Source: Microbacterium testaceum (GTDB lineage Bacteria > Actinomycetota > Actinomycetes > Actinomycetales > Microbacteriaceae). Taken from it: a stretch of DNA of 42,366 nucleotides. Position 1 is the stretch's first letter, and every line of letters begins with the position of its first letter. The notes beneath the pieces were generated by a model. The model saw only the letters and a list, made by a program, of their open reading frames with translations. It was not told the origin of the DNA and searched no databases. The stretch lies in contig NZ_LDRU01000002.1 in assembly GCF_001476285.1 (NCBI RefSeq), positions 1 to 42,366 of the forward strand. Reading direction: 5' to 3'. Below, one piece after another: positions 16,123-25,271 of this stretch. The position numbers were made by a program, and so were the translations under genes.

Positions 16123-16485
16123 ATGACGCGAACGCTGGCCGCGCTCCCGGGCGCCGCACGCAGGCTCTGCCTGAGCCGGAGGAACGGGGAGATCTGCACG
16201 CGTGAAGACGGCCATCGCGGCCTCCACCATCGCACGGGGGGACGACTCCTGTGGAGCGACCTGCAGGCCGACCCACCCGCCTGCCCCGCGGCGGGAACAC
16301 CGGCCGATCCCGCACCCCTCCTCGCGGACGGCTTTCCCGGAGGCCGCGCCGTCTGCCCGGTCTGCTGGGCCTTCGTCGACCGCGACGGCGACGGCCTGAT
16401 CGAGCCCCACGACTCGTGGCGGGGAGACGAGTCCCGCGGCGAGGCCGACCGCCGTCGCGAGTGGTTCAACGCGTACGGGTGGTGA
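16123..16485 (+). CDS. hypothetical Cys/His-containing protein, 120 residues
   Basis: Soluble protein with spaced Cys and His: CLSRRNGEICTREDGHRGLHHR near residues 16-37, and VCPVCWAFVDRDGDG around 77-91. These could form a small zinc-binding site, but no named family was recognised. Start ATG 16123 has GAAGG immediately upstream. Its 3' end overlaps the convergent ABC ATPase gene by 20 bp. Confidence 0.6.
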   Translation: MTRTLAALPGAARRLCLSRRNGEICTREDGHRGLHHRTGGRLLWSDLQADPPACPAAGTPADPAPLLADGFPGGRAVCPVCWAFVDRDGDGLIEPHDSWRGDESRGEADRRREWFNAYGW

Positions 16486-17161
16486 CGAGGGCCGCGCGTC
16501 CGTCGACGACCTCGACCGTCTCGTCGAGCGCGTCGCGGTGCACGAGATCGTGCGTGACGAGCAGCGTGGCCGTCTCCCTCTCTCGCGTCAGGCGTGACAG
16601 CAGCGCCATGATCTCCGCACCGCGTGCGCTGTCCAGGGCGCTCGTGGGCTCGTCCACCAGCAGCACGCGCGGCTCGTGCACGAGAGCGCGGGCGATCGCC
16701 ACACGCTGTCGCTGACCGCCCGACAGCTGCGCGGGGCGGCGATCGCCGAACCCGCCGAGGCCGACGGCATCCAGGAGCTCGTCCACCCGGGACCGCACAG
16801 CGGTGCGACGTTCACCGCGCCCTCGCCCGCCGAGCTCCGCCATCACGCGCAACTGCTCGCGCGCGGTGAGCGAGGGAAGCAGCTGAGGCTGCTGGAAGAC
16901 GATACCGATCCGCTCTCGTCGCAGCGCCGTTCGTTCCGCCGCACTCAGACCGGTGGCGTCCACCCCGTCGACGATCACCCGGCCGGAGTCCGGGCGGATC
17001 AGGGTCGCCGCGAGCGCCAGCAGGCTCGACTTGCCCGAACCCGAGGGGCCGGTGATGCCGGTGACCACTCCCGGCCGGCCTTCGACCGTGGCGCGATCGA
17101 CGGCGGTGACGCGGGTGTCTCCGTCGGGGTAGGTGAGGGTGACGTCGTCGAGAAGGATCAT
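16466..17161 (-). CDS. LolD/MacB-type ABC transporter ATP-binding protein
   Basis: 231-residue ATPase of an FtsX-type transporter. Walker A is GPSGSGKSS (about 38-46), signature LSGGQRQRVAIARAL and Walker B VLLVDEPTSALD. The start ATG overlaps the permease stop (ATGA at 17158-17161). Such pairs act as mechanotransmitters or exporters of peptides, lipoproteins or antimicrobials. The divergent histidine kinase/response regulator pair is the likely controller, an arrangement common in Gram-positive bacteria. Confidence 0.9.
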   Translation of the reverse strand: MILLDDVTLTYPDGDTRVTAVDRATVEGRPGVVTGITGPSGSGKSSLLALAATLIRPDSGRVIVDGVDATGLSAAERTALRRERIGIVFQQPQLLPSLTAREQLRVMAELGGRGRGERRTAVRSRVDELLDAVGLGGFGDRRPAQLSGGQRQRVAIARALVHEPRVLLVDEPTSALDSARGAEIMALLSRLTRERETATLLVTHDLVHRDALDETVEVVDGRAALVTTRTR

Positions 17162-18219
17162 CGAGTGCTCCCGAGTGCGGTGAGGGGGTCGGACGAGGTG
17201 ACGGTGCGCAGCGAGACGGCCGCGCCGAGCAGGCCGAGCGCGATCATGATCGCGGCGGGGGCGAGGGTCGTCAGGGGGCTCAGGACGAAGGGCAGAGCCC
17301 CGCCGGCCAGCGTGCCGAGCAGTGCCGTGAGGCCGATGCCGACCCCCACCCCGACCGCGAGGACCACCAGGGCCTGACCGAGAGCGTCGCGAACGAGGGA
17401 GGGAGTGCTCCCCCCGAGGGCCTTGAGCACGGCGATGTCGGCCGAGCGCTGCATGGTCCACACGGTGAAGAACGCGCCGACGACGAGCGCCGAGACGCCG
17501 AAGAGCATCGCGATCATCAGCGCGAGCGAGCCGATCTCGGAGCGGAACGTCGATAGGGCGGTGAGGCTCGACAGGGGAGAGGATGCCGTGGTGCCGGTGT
17601 CGGCGGCGACCGTGTCCCACGCGGGTGAGCCCGAGACCGCGAGCACGGTCGGCTCTCCCGTTCCGCCCAGACGCTGGTCGAGGGCTGCCCACGCGGTCGA
17701 CGTGAGCGTGACAACCGGCGTGTGGCTGTACCAGTCGTCGCCCCCGATCGCCGTGACCCGATAGGAGGAACCCGCGATCGTGACCTCGTCTCCGACCGCG
17801 GCGCCGAGGTTCTTCGCCGCTCCCGTCGACAGGTCGATCTCGTCGTCGTGGCGGGGAGCGGCGAACGTCGTGCCGGTGTCGAGGCCGAACAGGGCCACCG
17901 CGGTGGAGGCTCCGGGTCCCTCGGCCCGCGTCTGCGCGATGCCGACGGGGGTCACGGCGTCGACGCCCGCGGCCTCGCGCCACGCGTCGACGGTGTCCTG
18001 ACCGATCGAGGAGTCGGCGAACGTCGCCGCGGCGTCGCCCGCCGGCTGCAGCACGAGCCGATCGGCGGGGAGCGCGAGCACCGCCGAGACGTTCTGGGCG
18101 GCGAGGCCACCGGTGAGGCCGGAGAGGAATCCGACGAGCAGGGTGATGAGGGCGACGACCGCCCCGATGAGGGCGAATCGCCCGCGAGCGAAGCGCAGAT
18201 CGCGCCATGCGACGTACAC
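17158..18219 (-). CDS. FtsX-family ABC transporter permease
   Basis: 353-residue permease with the MacB/FtsX layout: one N-terminal helix (FALIGAVVALITLLVGFLSG), a large extracytoplasmic domain (about 45-225), then three C-terminal helices (IGSLALMIAMLFGVSALVVG and the two after it). The characteristic loop RSADIAVLKALGGS lies between helices 2 and 3. First gene of the two-gene leftward operon. Substrate unknown. Confidence 0.88.
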   Translation of the reverse strand: MYVAWRDLRFARGRFALIGAVVALITLLVGFLSGLTGGLAAQNVSAVLALPADRLVLQPAGDAAATFADSSIGQDTVDAWREAAGVDAVTPVGIAQTRAEGPGASTAVALFGLDTGTTFAAPRHDDEIDLSTGAAKNLGAAVGDEVTIAGSSYRVTAIGGDDWYSHTPVVTLTSTAWAALDQRLGGTGEPTVLAVSGSPAWDTVAADTGTTASSPLSSLTALSTFRSEIGSLALMIAMLFGVSALVVGAFFTVWTMQRSADIAVLKALGGSTPSLVRDALGQALVVLAVGVGVGIGLTALLGTLAGGALPFVLSPLTTLAPAAIMIALGLLGAAVSLRTVTSSDPLTALGSTR

Positions 18220-18366
18220 GCCGCCTCCTTCCGGCCGACGGGTCTCGTCGACGTCCTTCCACCCTCGTCACCGGATGCCGCCGGGTCATCGCCGTCCCGG
18301 GCGAACTCTCGTTCCACCTTTCGGATGATCCGCCGGGGGCTCGGCATCCGTAGCCTGGATCGCGAC

Positions 18367-19533
18367 ATGTCTCATCGACCCCTCGCCCCGGTGTTCGCGG
18401 GCCTGCGCATCGGGCTGCACGCGCTCTTCGCGGGCCTGCTGGCGCTCGTCGTCGTGCGCGTCGTGCTCACGGGCGCGGGCGCGACGCCGATCGTCCTCGC
18501 CGTGGTGCTCGGCGCGATCTACGGCGCGGGTGCCTGGATCGCGCGCGGCGGACGCTCCGCGGCGGGGGTGATCTGGGTGCTCGCCCTCACGGTGGTGTGG
18601 GCAGCGCTGGTGTGGCTGGTGCCCGAGGCGGCGTACCTCGTCTTCCCCCTCTTCTTCCTCTACCTGCACGTGCTGCCGGGCGCGGCCGGACCGCTCGCGG
18701 TGGTGGCGACCACGGCGCTCACCATCGCCGCCTTCGCGCTGCACGGCGGCCTCACCGTGGGCGGAGTGGTCGGCCCCGTCGTGGGTGCCGGCGTCGCCCT
18801 GCTGATCGGACTCGGATACGCGGCCCTCGAGCGTCGAGCCGCCGAACGCGAAGAGCTGATGGCCGAGTTGCTCGCGACGCGCGATCGCCTGGCCGCCGCG
18901 GAACGCGAACAGGGCACGCTCGCCGAGCGCGGGCGCCTCGCGCGCGAGATCCACGACACGGTCGCCCAGGGGCTGTCGAGCATCCAGATGCTGCTGTACG
19001 CGGCGGAGCGGGCGGATGCCACCGGCCCCGGCATCGACCACATCCGTCTCGCACGACAGACCGCCGCGGACGGTCTCGCCGAGACGCGGCGGTTCATCCG
19101 CGAACTCGCGCCGCCCAGCCTCACGCACGGTCTCGGACCCGCGCTGGAGCGCCTCGCGCGCGGGTGGGGAGAGCACGCGGGGGTCGCGGTCGACGTCGAC
19201 GTCCCCGACGAGGTGATCCTGCCGATGGATGCCCAGACGGCTCTTCTACGCATCGCGCAGGGAGCCCTCGCCAACGTCGCTCAGCACGCCTCCGCGACGC
19301 ACGTGCGCGTGAGCCTCAGCACCTCGGAAGGCGCGGTCCGTCTGACGGTGTCCGACGACGGTCGCGGCTTCGACCCGGCCTCGGACGCGGCGCAGGACGG
19401 GGGAACCGACTCCTTCGGCCTTCGCGCGATGCGCGAGCGCGTCGACCAGCTCGACGGCACGATCGAGGTGACGAGCGCACCCGCGAGAGGAACGACCGTC
19501 GCCGTCACGTTGCCGAGAAGGGGAACCCGATGA
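18367..19533 (+). CDS. NarL-type sensor histidine kinase
   Basis: 388-residue membrane kinase. The N-terminal ~145 residues have five or six membrane helices and no large external domain. The HisKA_3 motif [15 protein letters not shown] has the phospho-acceptor at His196. The ATPase domain follows, with [18 protein letters not shown] (N box) and VSDDGRGFD (G box). ATG 18367 was chosen as the start giving the first membrane helix soon after. Its stop overlaps the response-regulator start (ATGA). Confidence 0.92.
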   Translation: MSHRPLAPVFAGLRIGLHALFAGLLALVVVRVVLTGAGATPIVLAVVLGAIYGAGAWIARGGRSAAGVIWVLALTVVWAALVWLVPEAAYLVFPLFFLYLHVLPGAAGPLAVVATTALTIAAFALHGGLTVGGVVGPVVGAGVALLIGLGYAALERRAAEREELMAELLATRDRLAAAEREQGTLAERGRLAREIHDTVAQGLSSIQMLLYAAERADATGPGIDHIRLARQTAADGLAETRRFIRELAPPSLTHGLGPALERLARGWGEHAGVAVDVDVPDEVILPMDAQTALLRIAQGALANVAQHASATHVRVSLSTSEGAVRLTVSDDGRGFDPASDAAQDGGTDSFGLRAMRERVDQLDGTIEVTSAPARGTTVAVTLPRRGTR

Positions 19534-20150
19534 TCCGCGTCGTGATCGCCGACGATCACCCCGTCGTCCGTGCGGGCGTGCGCGCACTGCTCGATGCCGA
19601 ATCCGACATCGACGTTGTCGGGGAGGCGGCGACGCCCGACGAGGCGGTCGACCTCGCCGGCCGCCTCTCGCCCGAGCTCGTCCTGATGGACCTGCAGTTC
19701 GGCGATCGCGCCGCCGGGGCCGAGGCGACGAGACGCGTCCGCGAGCTCGCCGCGCCGCCGTACGTCCTGATCCTCACCAACTACGACACCGACGGCGACA
19801 TCCTCGGTGCCGTCGAGGCCGGCGCGAGCGGCTACCTCCTCAAGGACGCGCCGCCGCACGAACTGCTCGCGGGCGTCCGCGCCGCCGCCGCGGGCCACAG
19901 CGCCCTCGCCCCGGCGATCGCGGGCCGCCTCATGGCTCGCCTGCGCGAGCCCCGCATCAGCCTCTCGGCGCGCGAGATCGAGGTGCTGCGGCTCGTGGCG
20001 CGCGGCGCCTCGAACGCCGAGGTCGCGGCCCGCCTGCACATCACCGACGCCACCGTGAAGTCCCATCTCGCGCACGTGTTCTCGAAGCTCGGCGTCACCT
20101 CGCGCACGGCTGCCGTGTCGGCGGCCCGCTCGCTCGGCATCCTGAGATGA
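19530..20150 (+). CDS. NarL/FixJ-family response regulator
   Basis: 206-residue DNA-binding regulator. The receiver domain (1-120) has acidic pocket ADDH and phospho-acceptor Asp54 (LVLMDLQF). The C-terminal LuxR-type helix-turn-helix reads [21 protein letters not shown] then [19 protein letters not shown]. Translationally coupled to the kinase. The divergent ABC transporter at 16.5-18.2 kb is the most probable target, by position only. Confidence 0.94.
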   Translation: MIRVVIADDHPVVRAGVRALLDAESDIDVVGEAATPDEAVDLAGRLSPELVLMDLQFGDRAAGAEATRRVRELAAPPYVLILTNYDTDGDILGAVEAGASGYLLKDAPPHELLAGVRAAAAGHSALAPAIAGRLMARLREPRISLSAREIEVLRLVARGASNAEVAARLHITDATVKSHLAHVFSKLGVTSRTAAVSAARSLGILR

Positions 20151-20270
20151 GAACCGCCCGGCCACGCGTTCGCAAGGCGGGCCCCCCGCGGTCTCGCGCT
20201 CCTAGACTCGCGGAAGGGGCCTCTCGCGGCCTCGACGCACGATGAACCATCCACGATGAACGGGGATCCA

Positions 20271-21332
20271 ATGCAACTCGCCATGGTCGGTCTCGGACGA
20301 ATGGGCGCCAACATCGTCCGCAGGCTCATGAAGGACGGTCACGACTGCGTCGTCTTCGACGTGAATCAGGATGCCGTGGCCGCCCTCGTCGCGGAAGGCG
20401 CGACCGGTGCGACCAGCATCGCCGACCTCGCCTCGAAGCTGACCAAGCCCCGCGCCGTGTGGCTGATGATCCCCGCGGGCTTGACCGGCACCGTCGTCGA
20501 CCAGGTCGCCGAGGTCTTCGAACCCGGCGACATCATCATCGACGGCGGCAACTCGAACTACCGCGACGACGTGCGTCGCGCGGCGAAGCTCAACGACTCC
20601 GGCATCCACTACGTCGACGTGGGAACGAGCGGCGGCGTCTTCGGTCTCGAGCGCGGGTACTGCCTGATGGTCGGCGGCCACGACGAGGCCGTCGCCCACC
20701 TCGAGCCGGTGCTCCGCACGATCGCGCCCGGGCCGGGCGACGTCGAACGCACGCCCGGTCGCACCGGGGAGTACTCGACCGAGGAGCGTGGATACCTGCA
20801 CTGCGGCCCCTCGGGGGCGGGTCACTTCGTGAAGATGGTGCACAACGGCATCGAGTACGGCATCATGGCGGCGCTCGCCGAGGGCCTCAACGTGCTCAAC
20901 AACGCCGACGCGGGTCTGCACCAGGGCGAGCACTCCGCCGAGGTCGCGCCGCTCGAGGAGCCCGAGTTCTACCAGTTCGACATCGACACCGCGCGCGTGA
21001 CCGAACTGTGGCGCCGAGGCTCGGTCATCTCGTCGTGGCTGCTCGATCTCACCGCGGCCGCCCTCGAGCAGAACCCCACGCTCGACGGTCTCGCCGGGCG
21101 CGTCTCGGACTCGGGCGAGGGCCGCTGGACCGTCAAGGCGGCGGTCGACACGGGCGTTCCGGTCCCGGTGCTCGCGGCCTCCCTGTTCGAGCGTTTCGCC
21201 TCGCGCGGTGAGGACCACTTCGCCAATCAGGTGCTGTCGGCGATGCGTCTGCAGTTCGGTGGGCACCAGGAGCTGCCGGCCGGCGATGTTCTCGAGGCGG
21301 GATCGAAGAAGGCGGACAGCGGGAAGAGCTGA
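20271..21332 (+). CDS. gnd: 6-phosphogluconate dehydrogenase, decarboxylating (short Gnd/GndA type)
   Basis: 353-residue enzyme of the oxidative pentose phosphate pathway, giving ribulose 5-phosphate, CO2 and a reduced nicotinamide cofactor. The Rossmann motif GLGRMGANI is at the N-terminus, the substrate loop is [21 protein letters not shown], and the catalytic-lysine region is [19 protein letters not shown]. The length matches the short class, about 120 residues below the classical dimeric enzyme. ATG 20271 has GGGGA upstream; an in-frame ATG at 20256 would add five residues. A hairpin terminator follows. Confidence 0.93.
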   Translation: MQLAMVGLGRMGANIVRRLMKDGHDCVVFDVNQDAVAALVAEGATGATSIADLASKLTKPRAVWLMIPAGLTGTVVDQVAEVFEPGDIIIDGGNSNYRDDVRRAAKLNDSGIHYVDVGTSGGVFGLERGYCLMVGGHDEAVAHLEPVLRTIAPGPGDVERTPGRTGEYSTEERGYLHCGPSGAGHFVKMVHNGIEYGIMAALAEGLNVLNNADAGLHQGEHSAEVAPLEEPEFYQFDIDTARVTELWRRGSVISSWLLDLTAAALEQNPTLDGLAGRVSDSGEGRWTVKAAVDTGVPVPVLAASLFERFASRGEDHFANQVLSAMRLQFGGHQELPAGDVLEAGSKKADSGKS

Positions 21333-21344
21333 CCCTCGGACGGT

Positions 21345-21371
21345 GCCCGCCGTGCCGCGTGCACGGCGGGC
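21345..21371 (+). terminator. hairpin after gnd
   Basis: GCCCGCCGTGC (21345-21355) and GCACGGCGGGC (21361-21371) form a perfect 11-bp stem with a 5-nt loop, 12 nt after the gnd stop. No clear T run. Confidence 0.6.
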
Positions 21372-21396
21372 GCCGGAAAGCAGCGAGACTGGAGGG

Positions 21397-21960
21397 ATGA
21401 GCACGCCTGCGCCCGCCTCCGCCGATCGTTACGTCGTCGCCACCGACGGCGCCTGCAAGGGCAACCCCGGACCCGCGGGGTGGGCGTGGGTGGGCGAGGA
21501 CGGCCACTGGGCGGCCGGCTCCATCCCCGAGGGCACCAACAACATCGGCGAGCTCCTCGGCCTCCTGCACGCGATCACCGATCACGCCGACGTGCGCGAG
21601 CTGGTCGTGCAGGCGGATTCGAAGTACGCGATCGACACGTACTCGTCGTGGATGGACGGGCACCGTCGTCGGGGCTGGGTCACGAGCGCCAAGAAACCGG
21701 TCGCCAATCGCGGCATCCTCGAAGCGTTGATCGCCGCGCGCGATGCCCGTCGTGCTGCGGGGCTCCCCGACGTCGTGCTGGAGCACGTCCGCGGGCACAG
21801 CGGGCACGTGCTGAACTCGTGGGCCGACGAGCGGGCCGTGCGCGCATCGCAGCACGCGGCCAAGGGCGAGGAGCTGGTCTGGACGTCGTTGCGCGGTCTC
21901 GAGCGGCTCGACGTTGCGTCGGCGCCGCCGCGTTCCGCGGCCGACCGCAACGGGCGTTGA
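21397..21960 (+). CDS. rnhA: ribonuclease H-family protein
   Basis: 187-residue type-I RNase H fold that would cleave RNA in RNA-DNA hybrids. Catalytic carboxylates are visible: Asp in ATDGACKGNPGPAGWAW, Glu in TNNIGELLGLLHA, Asp in VQADSKYAID and a late Asp in SWADERA. The region before that, EHVRGHSGH, matches the conserved His loop. The basic segment DGHRRRGW may contact the hybrid. SD GGAGGG is directly upstream of ATG 21397. The C-terminal ~30 residues are an unstructured extension. Confidence 0.9.
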   Translation: MSTPAPASADRYVVATDGACKGNPGPAGWAWVGEDGHWAAGSIPEGTNNIGELLGLLHAITDHADVRELVVQADSKYAIDTYSSWMDGHRRRGWVTSAKKPVANRGILEALIAARDARRAAGLPDVVLEHVRGHSGHVLNSWADERAVRASQHAAKGEELVWTSLRGLERLDVASAPPRSAADRNGR

Positions 21961-22062
21961 GGCGCGGCTCGGCGGGGGCGATCCCGGGGCCGGCGCCCCG
22001 CGGGCGGCGTTCGCGCCGCCGAGGCGCGGCCATAAACGCTCTCCGCGGCAGTGGGGCACGGC

Positions 22063-22127
22063 CATAAACGCCCTCCACTCACATAAACACGTGCGCAGCG
22101 CGTTTATGTGAGTGGATGGCGTTTATG
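22063..22127. repeat. long palindrome with CATAAACGCC arms
   Basis: 26-nt arms at 22063-22088 and 22102-22127 pair with one mismatch around a 13-nt loop. They lie between convergent RNase H and glycosidase genes. Each arm has CATAAAC at both ends, and an extra partial copy (GCCATAAACGC) lies at 22030-22040. A bidirectional terminator or dispersed palindrome is plausible. Confidence 0.85.
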
Positions 22128-22187
22128 CGGCATCCCGACGCGGCTGCGGCGCGGGGCTGCGGCGCGGGGCTGACCCGGACGACTCGC

Positions 22188-23606
22188 TCAGAAGTCCTTG
22201 CTCGCGAGCGCGGGGGTGCGCAGCAGCGCGCTCTTGAGGACGCTCTCGCCGGGGTACAGGCGCGTGCCCTTGAGGCTCCCGAACGCGAACGGCGCGCGCA
22301 TGTGCCAGATCGAGACGCCCGTGCACCAGCGCGACTGCAGCGGTGCTTGCAGGACCGACTGGTACAGCAGCCCCTGGACGTCGAAGTTCTCGACGCCCGT
22401 GGGCGGAGAGCTGTTGTCCTGCTTGGCGAGACCGTCGACGCGGGGTTGCACACCGACCTCCGTGATCAGGAACGGGATGCGCAGGGCGTCGCAGACGGTC
22501 TCCAGCTTGCCGAGGTGGTCGTCGGTCTTCCCCCCGCCGCCCCGCCATCCCGCGACGAGCTCGTCGACGCCGATGTTCGGCGTGTCCGGCGTGTAGACCT
22601 TGTCGGTCAGAACGACCCACGAATTGATGCCGAACACGTCGAGCAGCCGTGCCATGTGCGGCGTCGACTGCGGGACCCAGAAGGTGTACAGCAGGAAGAG
22701 CTCGAGCGTCGTGAAGGCCGCGGTGAGTTTGAGCGCCGGCTCCGCGTCGCGGAGCTTCTGGATCAACGGCACCCAGCGGTCGTAGGTGGCGGCATCCGTC
22801 TGATGCGGCTGCTCGCACACGAGCGAGAGGTACTCGACGTCATTGCGGGCGCAGAGATCCGCGAAGAAGAGAAGCTGGTCCTCCCAGTTCGCGAAGAACT
22901 CATCGAGGGATGCCGGGGTGTAGTTGCCGCGGTAGAACCCGTCGCCCTGGTCGTTCGTGACGATGTGCGGCTTCACGAGCGTGATGCGGACGCCGCGTTC
23001 GCGAGCCTGCTGGAAGACCTTGTCGATCCGATCGTCGGTGACGCGGGTGAAGGTCGTGGAGGTCGGATCGGAGATGAAGCAGTAGATGACGAGCGTCGCG
23101 TTCGCCCCGAGGCGGGCAATCCGGTCCAGTTCTTTCGCCGTGACCGACATCGGCGTGCGCTGGTCGAGACTCAGCGAGATGCTCAGGTCGCGCTTGAGCG
23201 GTGCGACCTTCCCGGCGAAGGTGCGGGTCGATCGCTTCTTCCCCTCGGCGACCTCGAGGGAGAAGCGGTAGGCACCCTCCTCGGTCGGGCGTCCGACGAG
23301 GCTCCCGGCGGCGATGCTCACGCCCGCGGGCAGGGTCCCCGACGTGAGCGCGAGGGTGACGTCGGCGGCATCCGAGATCCGGCGGACGACGCTGTCCCAC
23401 GCGGAGAGGCGAAGGTCTTCGGGGCCGTCGGTGGGCGACGGGCTGGAGCGCGGCGTCGGGGTGGCAGAACTCGCCCGCGCGCTCGGCGCGGACATGGGCT
23501 TCTCGGGGGCGCCGTGGGTCATCACGGTGGCGGCGGCGACGCTTCCGACGCCGAGACCGAGGACGCCCAGGGCGCCGACGATCATGCTCCGCCGTGACAG
23601 CTCCAT
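22188..23606 (-). CDS. Tat-exported TIM-barrel glycoside hydrolase-like protein
   Basis: 472-residue secreted protein. It starts with a twin-arginine signal (SRRSMIVGALGVLGLGVG), a Ser/Pro/Thr linker to about 62, then a putative Ig-like He_PIG module (GTLPAGVSIAAGSLVGRPTE). From about 135 onward is a barrel-like domain with a conserved-looking strand-end Glu in FLITEVGVQPR and another in LSLVCEQPHQ, candidate nucleophile and acid/base. ATG 23606 is preceded by GGGAGGGG. Cell-wall or plant polysaccharide hydrolysis is suggested, but family and substrate cannot be fixed by eye. The fold assignment is inference. Confidence 0.65.
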   Translation of the reverse strand: MELSRRSMIVGALGVLGLGVGSVAAATVMTHGAPEKPMSAPSARASSATPTPRSSPSPTDGPEDLRLSAWDSVVRRISDAADVTLALTSGTLPAGVSIAAGSLVGRPTEEGAYRFSLEVAEGKKRSTRTFAGKVAPLKRDLSISLSLDQRTPMSVTAKELDRIARLGANATLVIYCFISDPTSTTFTRVTDDRIDKVFQQARERGVRITLVKPHIVTNDQGDGFYRGNYTPASLDEFFANWEDQLLFFADLCARNDVEYLSLVCEQPHQTDAATYDRWVPLIQKLRDAEPALKLTAAFTTLELFLLYTFWVPQSTPHMARLLDVFGINSWVVLTDKVYTPDTPNIGVDELVAGWRGGGGKTDDHLGKLETVCDALRIPFLITEVGVQPRVDGLAKQDNSSPPTGVENFDVQGLLYQSVLQAPLQSRWCTGVSIWHMRAPFAFGSLKGTRLYPGESVLKSALLRTPALASKDF

Positions 23607-23749
23607 CAAACCCCTCCCGATGCGATGGCTTCGTCGACCGAGAAGAACTCGTGCTCTCCCGCCGGATCAGCGTAGGGCGCGCGGATGAACGGCGTGCCCC
23701 ACGAGGCCGAATCGTCGGCATTTCAGGGGCTTCTCTCGGTCGAGCGCGG

Positions 23750-24784
23750 TCAGACCAGCGTGAGTCGCCGCCGACCCGGGTCGAGTACCCATCGTGGGGC
23801 GAGGGGCGCACGCAGATGATCGATCAGGGGTACGTGGGGCGTGGGCACCCCGGTCGCGCCGCGCAGCCAGACGAGCACGATGAGCGCGATGAAGCCGGTG
23901 AGGAGTTTGTCGATCACCGAGGTGAACAGGTTTGTCGAGAAGGCCGCGGCGACCATCGGCAGCCCCATGGTCTCGAGCGACAGCGTGACGGTGTCCGATC
24001 CGTGCCCGGAGAAGCCGGCGAAGAGCAGCACGTTGAGGGGTGCTCCGACCAGCGAGCACGCGAGGGCCACCAGCAGGTTCAGCTGGAAGTACCGCACGAT
24101 GTCGCCGCCCATCCCGAAGCGGCGGACCCCGTAGCCCCAGACGAGCGCGCCGACCGCGTTCACGAGCGCGAAGGGCGCGGCCCCGGGGATCCCGACGACG
24201 ACGCCGCACAGGTTCGTCAGCAGACCCATGGCCACGCCGTACCAGGGCCCGAACACGATCGCCGCGACGGCGGTGCCGACCATGTCGAGGTAGAGGGGCA
24301 GATGGAGATGCTGCACCACGACGAGTCCCACGACGTTCAGCAGGAGGCACCCGACGAGCGTCAGCGGCGCGAAGCGGCGACGGGTGGGTGCTGCGGGCAG
24401 CAGGCTGGGTCGGTCGATCGGTGCCGGAGCGTCGACGGCCGGGGTGGGCCGTTGACGAGCGGAGGGCTCGGTGAGGCGTCGCACGCGGTGGTAGCGCTCG
24501 ACCCAGGTGTCGGCTTCCGTGTCATTCGCTCCCAGGGCACGGACGATGTCGTGCACGAGAACCGGATCCATGCGCGATCGTCCCGGGCGGAAGACATCGT
24601 AGACGGTCGTGCGTGCCGGATACGCCGATGCGGCGGGAATTCCGCGCTCGATCCGGAGCTCACCGACGCGACGCGCCAGTTCGCCGTACGAGAGGGGGCC
24701 GCGGGCGTCTTTGAAGGCCACGAGGTCGCGCGCGATGCAGTCCAGGGAATCGGGTTGATCCTGCGGTGAGGCGGAGAGGACCAC
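23750..24784 (-). CDS. HTH domain fused to ECF-transporter S-like membrane domain
   Basis: 344-residue two-part protein. Residues 10-105 resemble an actinobacterial XRE-type helix-turn-helix: LSYGELARRVGELR, then ARTTVYDVFRPGRSRMDP, then DIVRALGANDTEADTWVERY. After a Pro-rich linker (about 108-132), about six membrane helices follow (from LTLVGCLLLNVVGLVVVQHL). The loop LDMVGTAVAAIVFGPWYGVAMG resembles substrate-capture S components of energy-coupling-factor vitamin or metal transporters. No ECF ATPase or T component is nearby. A membrane-bound one-component sensor is an attractive inference. Confidence 0.65.
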   Translation of the reverse strand: MVLSASPQDQPDSLDCIARDLVAFKDARGPLSYGELARRVGELRIERGIPAASAYPARTTVYDVFRPGRSRMDPVLVHDIVRALGANDTEADTWVERYHRVRRLTEPSARQRPTPAVDAPAPIDRPSLLPAAPTRRRFAPLTLVGCLLLNVVGLVVVQHLHLPLYLDMVGTAVAAIVFGPWYGVAMGLLTNLCGVVVGIPGAAPFALVNAVGALVWGYGVRRFGMGGDIVRYFQLNLLVALACSLVGAPLNVLLFAGFSGHGSDTVTLSLETMGLPMVAAAFSTNLFTSVIDKLLTGFIALIVLVWLRGATGVPTPHVPLIDHLRAPLAPRWVLDPGRRRLTLV

Positions 24785-24908
24785 GGAAGCCCCTTCTGTC
24801 GATCACGATGGTGCGCTGCTCACCCTATCCGCGCGATCCCTCCTCGTTACGCTGGAGTCACCCCTGTGATGTCGACGCTCCGCGTCGCGCTCGAAAAAGG
24901 AGCACCTC

Positions 24909-25262
24909 ATTCCCGAGTCCCGTATCCGTGCCCTTCGCACCGCGTCCCTCGTCATCGCGGGCCTCGGTGCCTCCGCCACCATGAGCACCCTCGGTTCGTG
25001 GTGGACACCGCTCATCCTCCTGATCGCCACCGCCGGCGCGCTGCTGGTGGTCTTGCGCACACCGGCCGGGGCCGTGGCATCCCGTGCTCTGGTGCCGGTG
25101 CTCATCGTCGTGGTGGCGCTGACGGTCGCCGGTGTCCTCGGGGCGCTGGGCGTCCTGCCGAACGGGTGGGTCTGGGCTGCGCTCGGCGCGTACATCGTGG
25201 CGTGGGGCGAGTACCTCGTGTCGCAGACGATCGCGCGGTCGCGGGGAACGACGGCCCGCTGA
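24909..25262 (+). CDS. small membrane protein with probable ATT start
   Basis: 117-residue protein with about four hydrophobic segments, ending in ARSRGTTAR. AAGGAG at 24897-24902 stands 6 nt before an in-frame ATT (24909), and no ATG, GTG, TTG or CTG lies between that ATT and the upstream in-frame stop at 24867. The only conventional start, ATG 24981, has no SD and would cut into the first hydrophobic stretch (RTASLVIAGLGASATMSTLG). The ATT start is therefore preferred but not proven. Function unknown. It converges on the GNAT gene with a 9-bp gap. Confidence 0.6.
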   Translation: MPESRIRALRTASLVIAGLGASATMSTLGSWWTPLILLIATAGALLVVLRTPAGAVASRALVPVLIVVVALTVAGVLGALGVLPNGWVWAALGAYIVAWGEYLVSQTIARSRGTTAR

Positions 25263-25271
25263 GCCTTCCCG

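Noticed and set aside
16023..16205. 60-codon frame overlapping the 16123 gene
   Set aside because: Arg/Pro-rich, out of phase with a better gene, without its own SD; mentioned only as coupled to the leader ORF.
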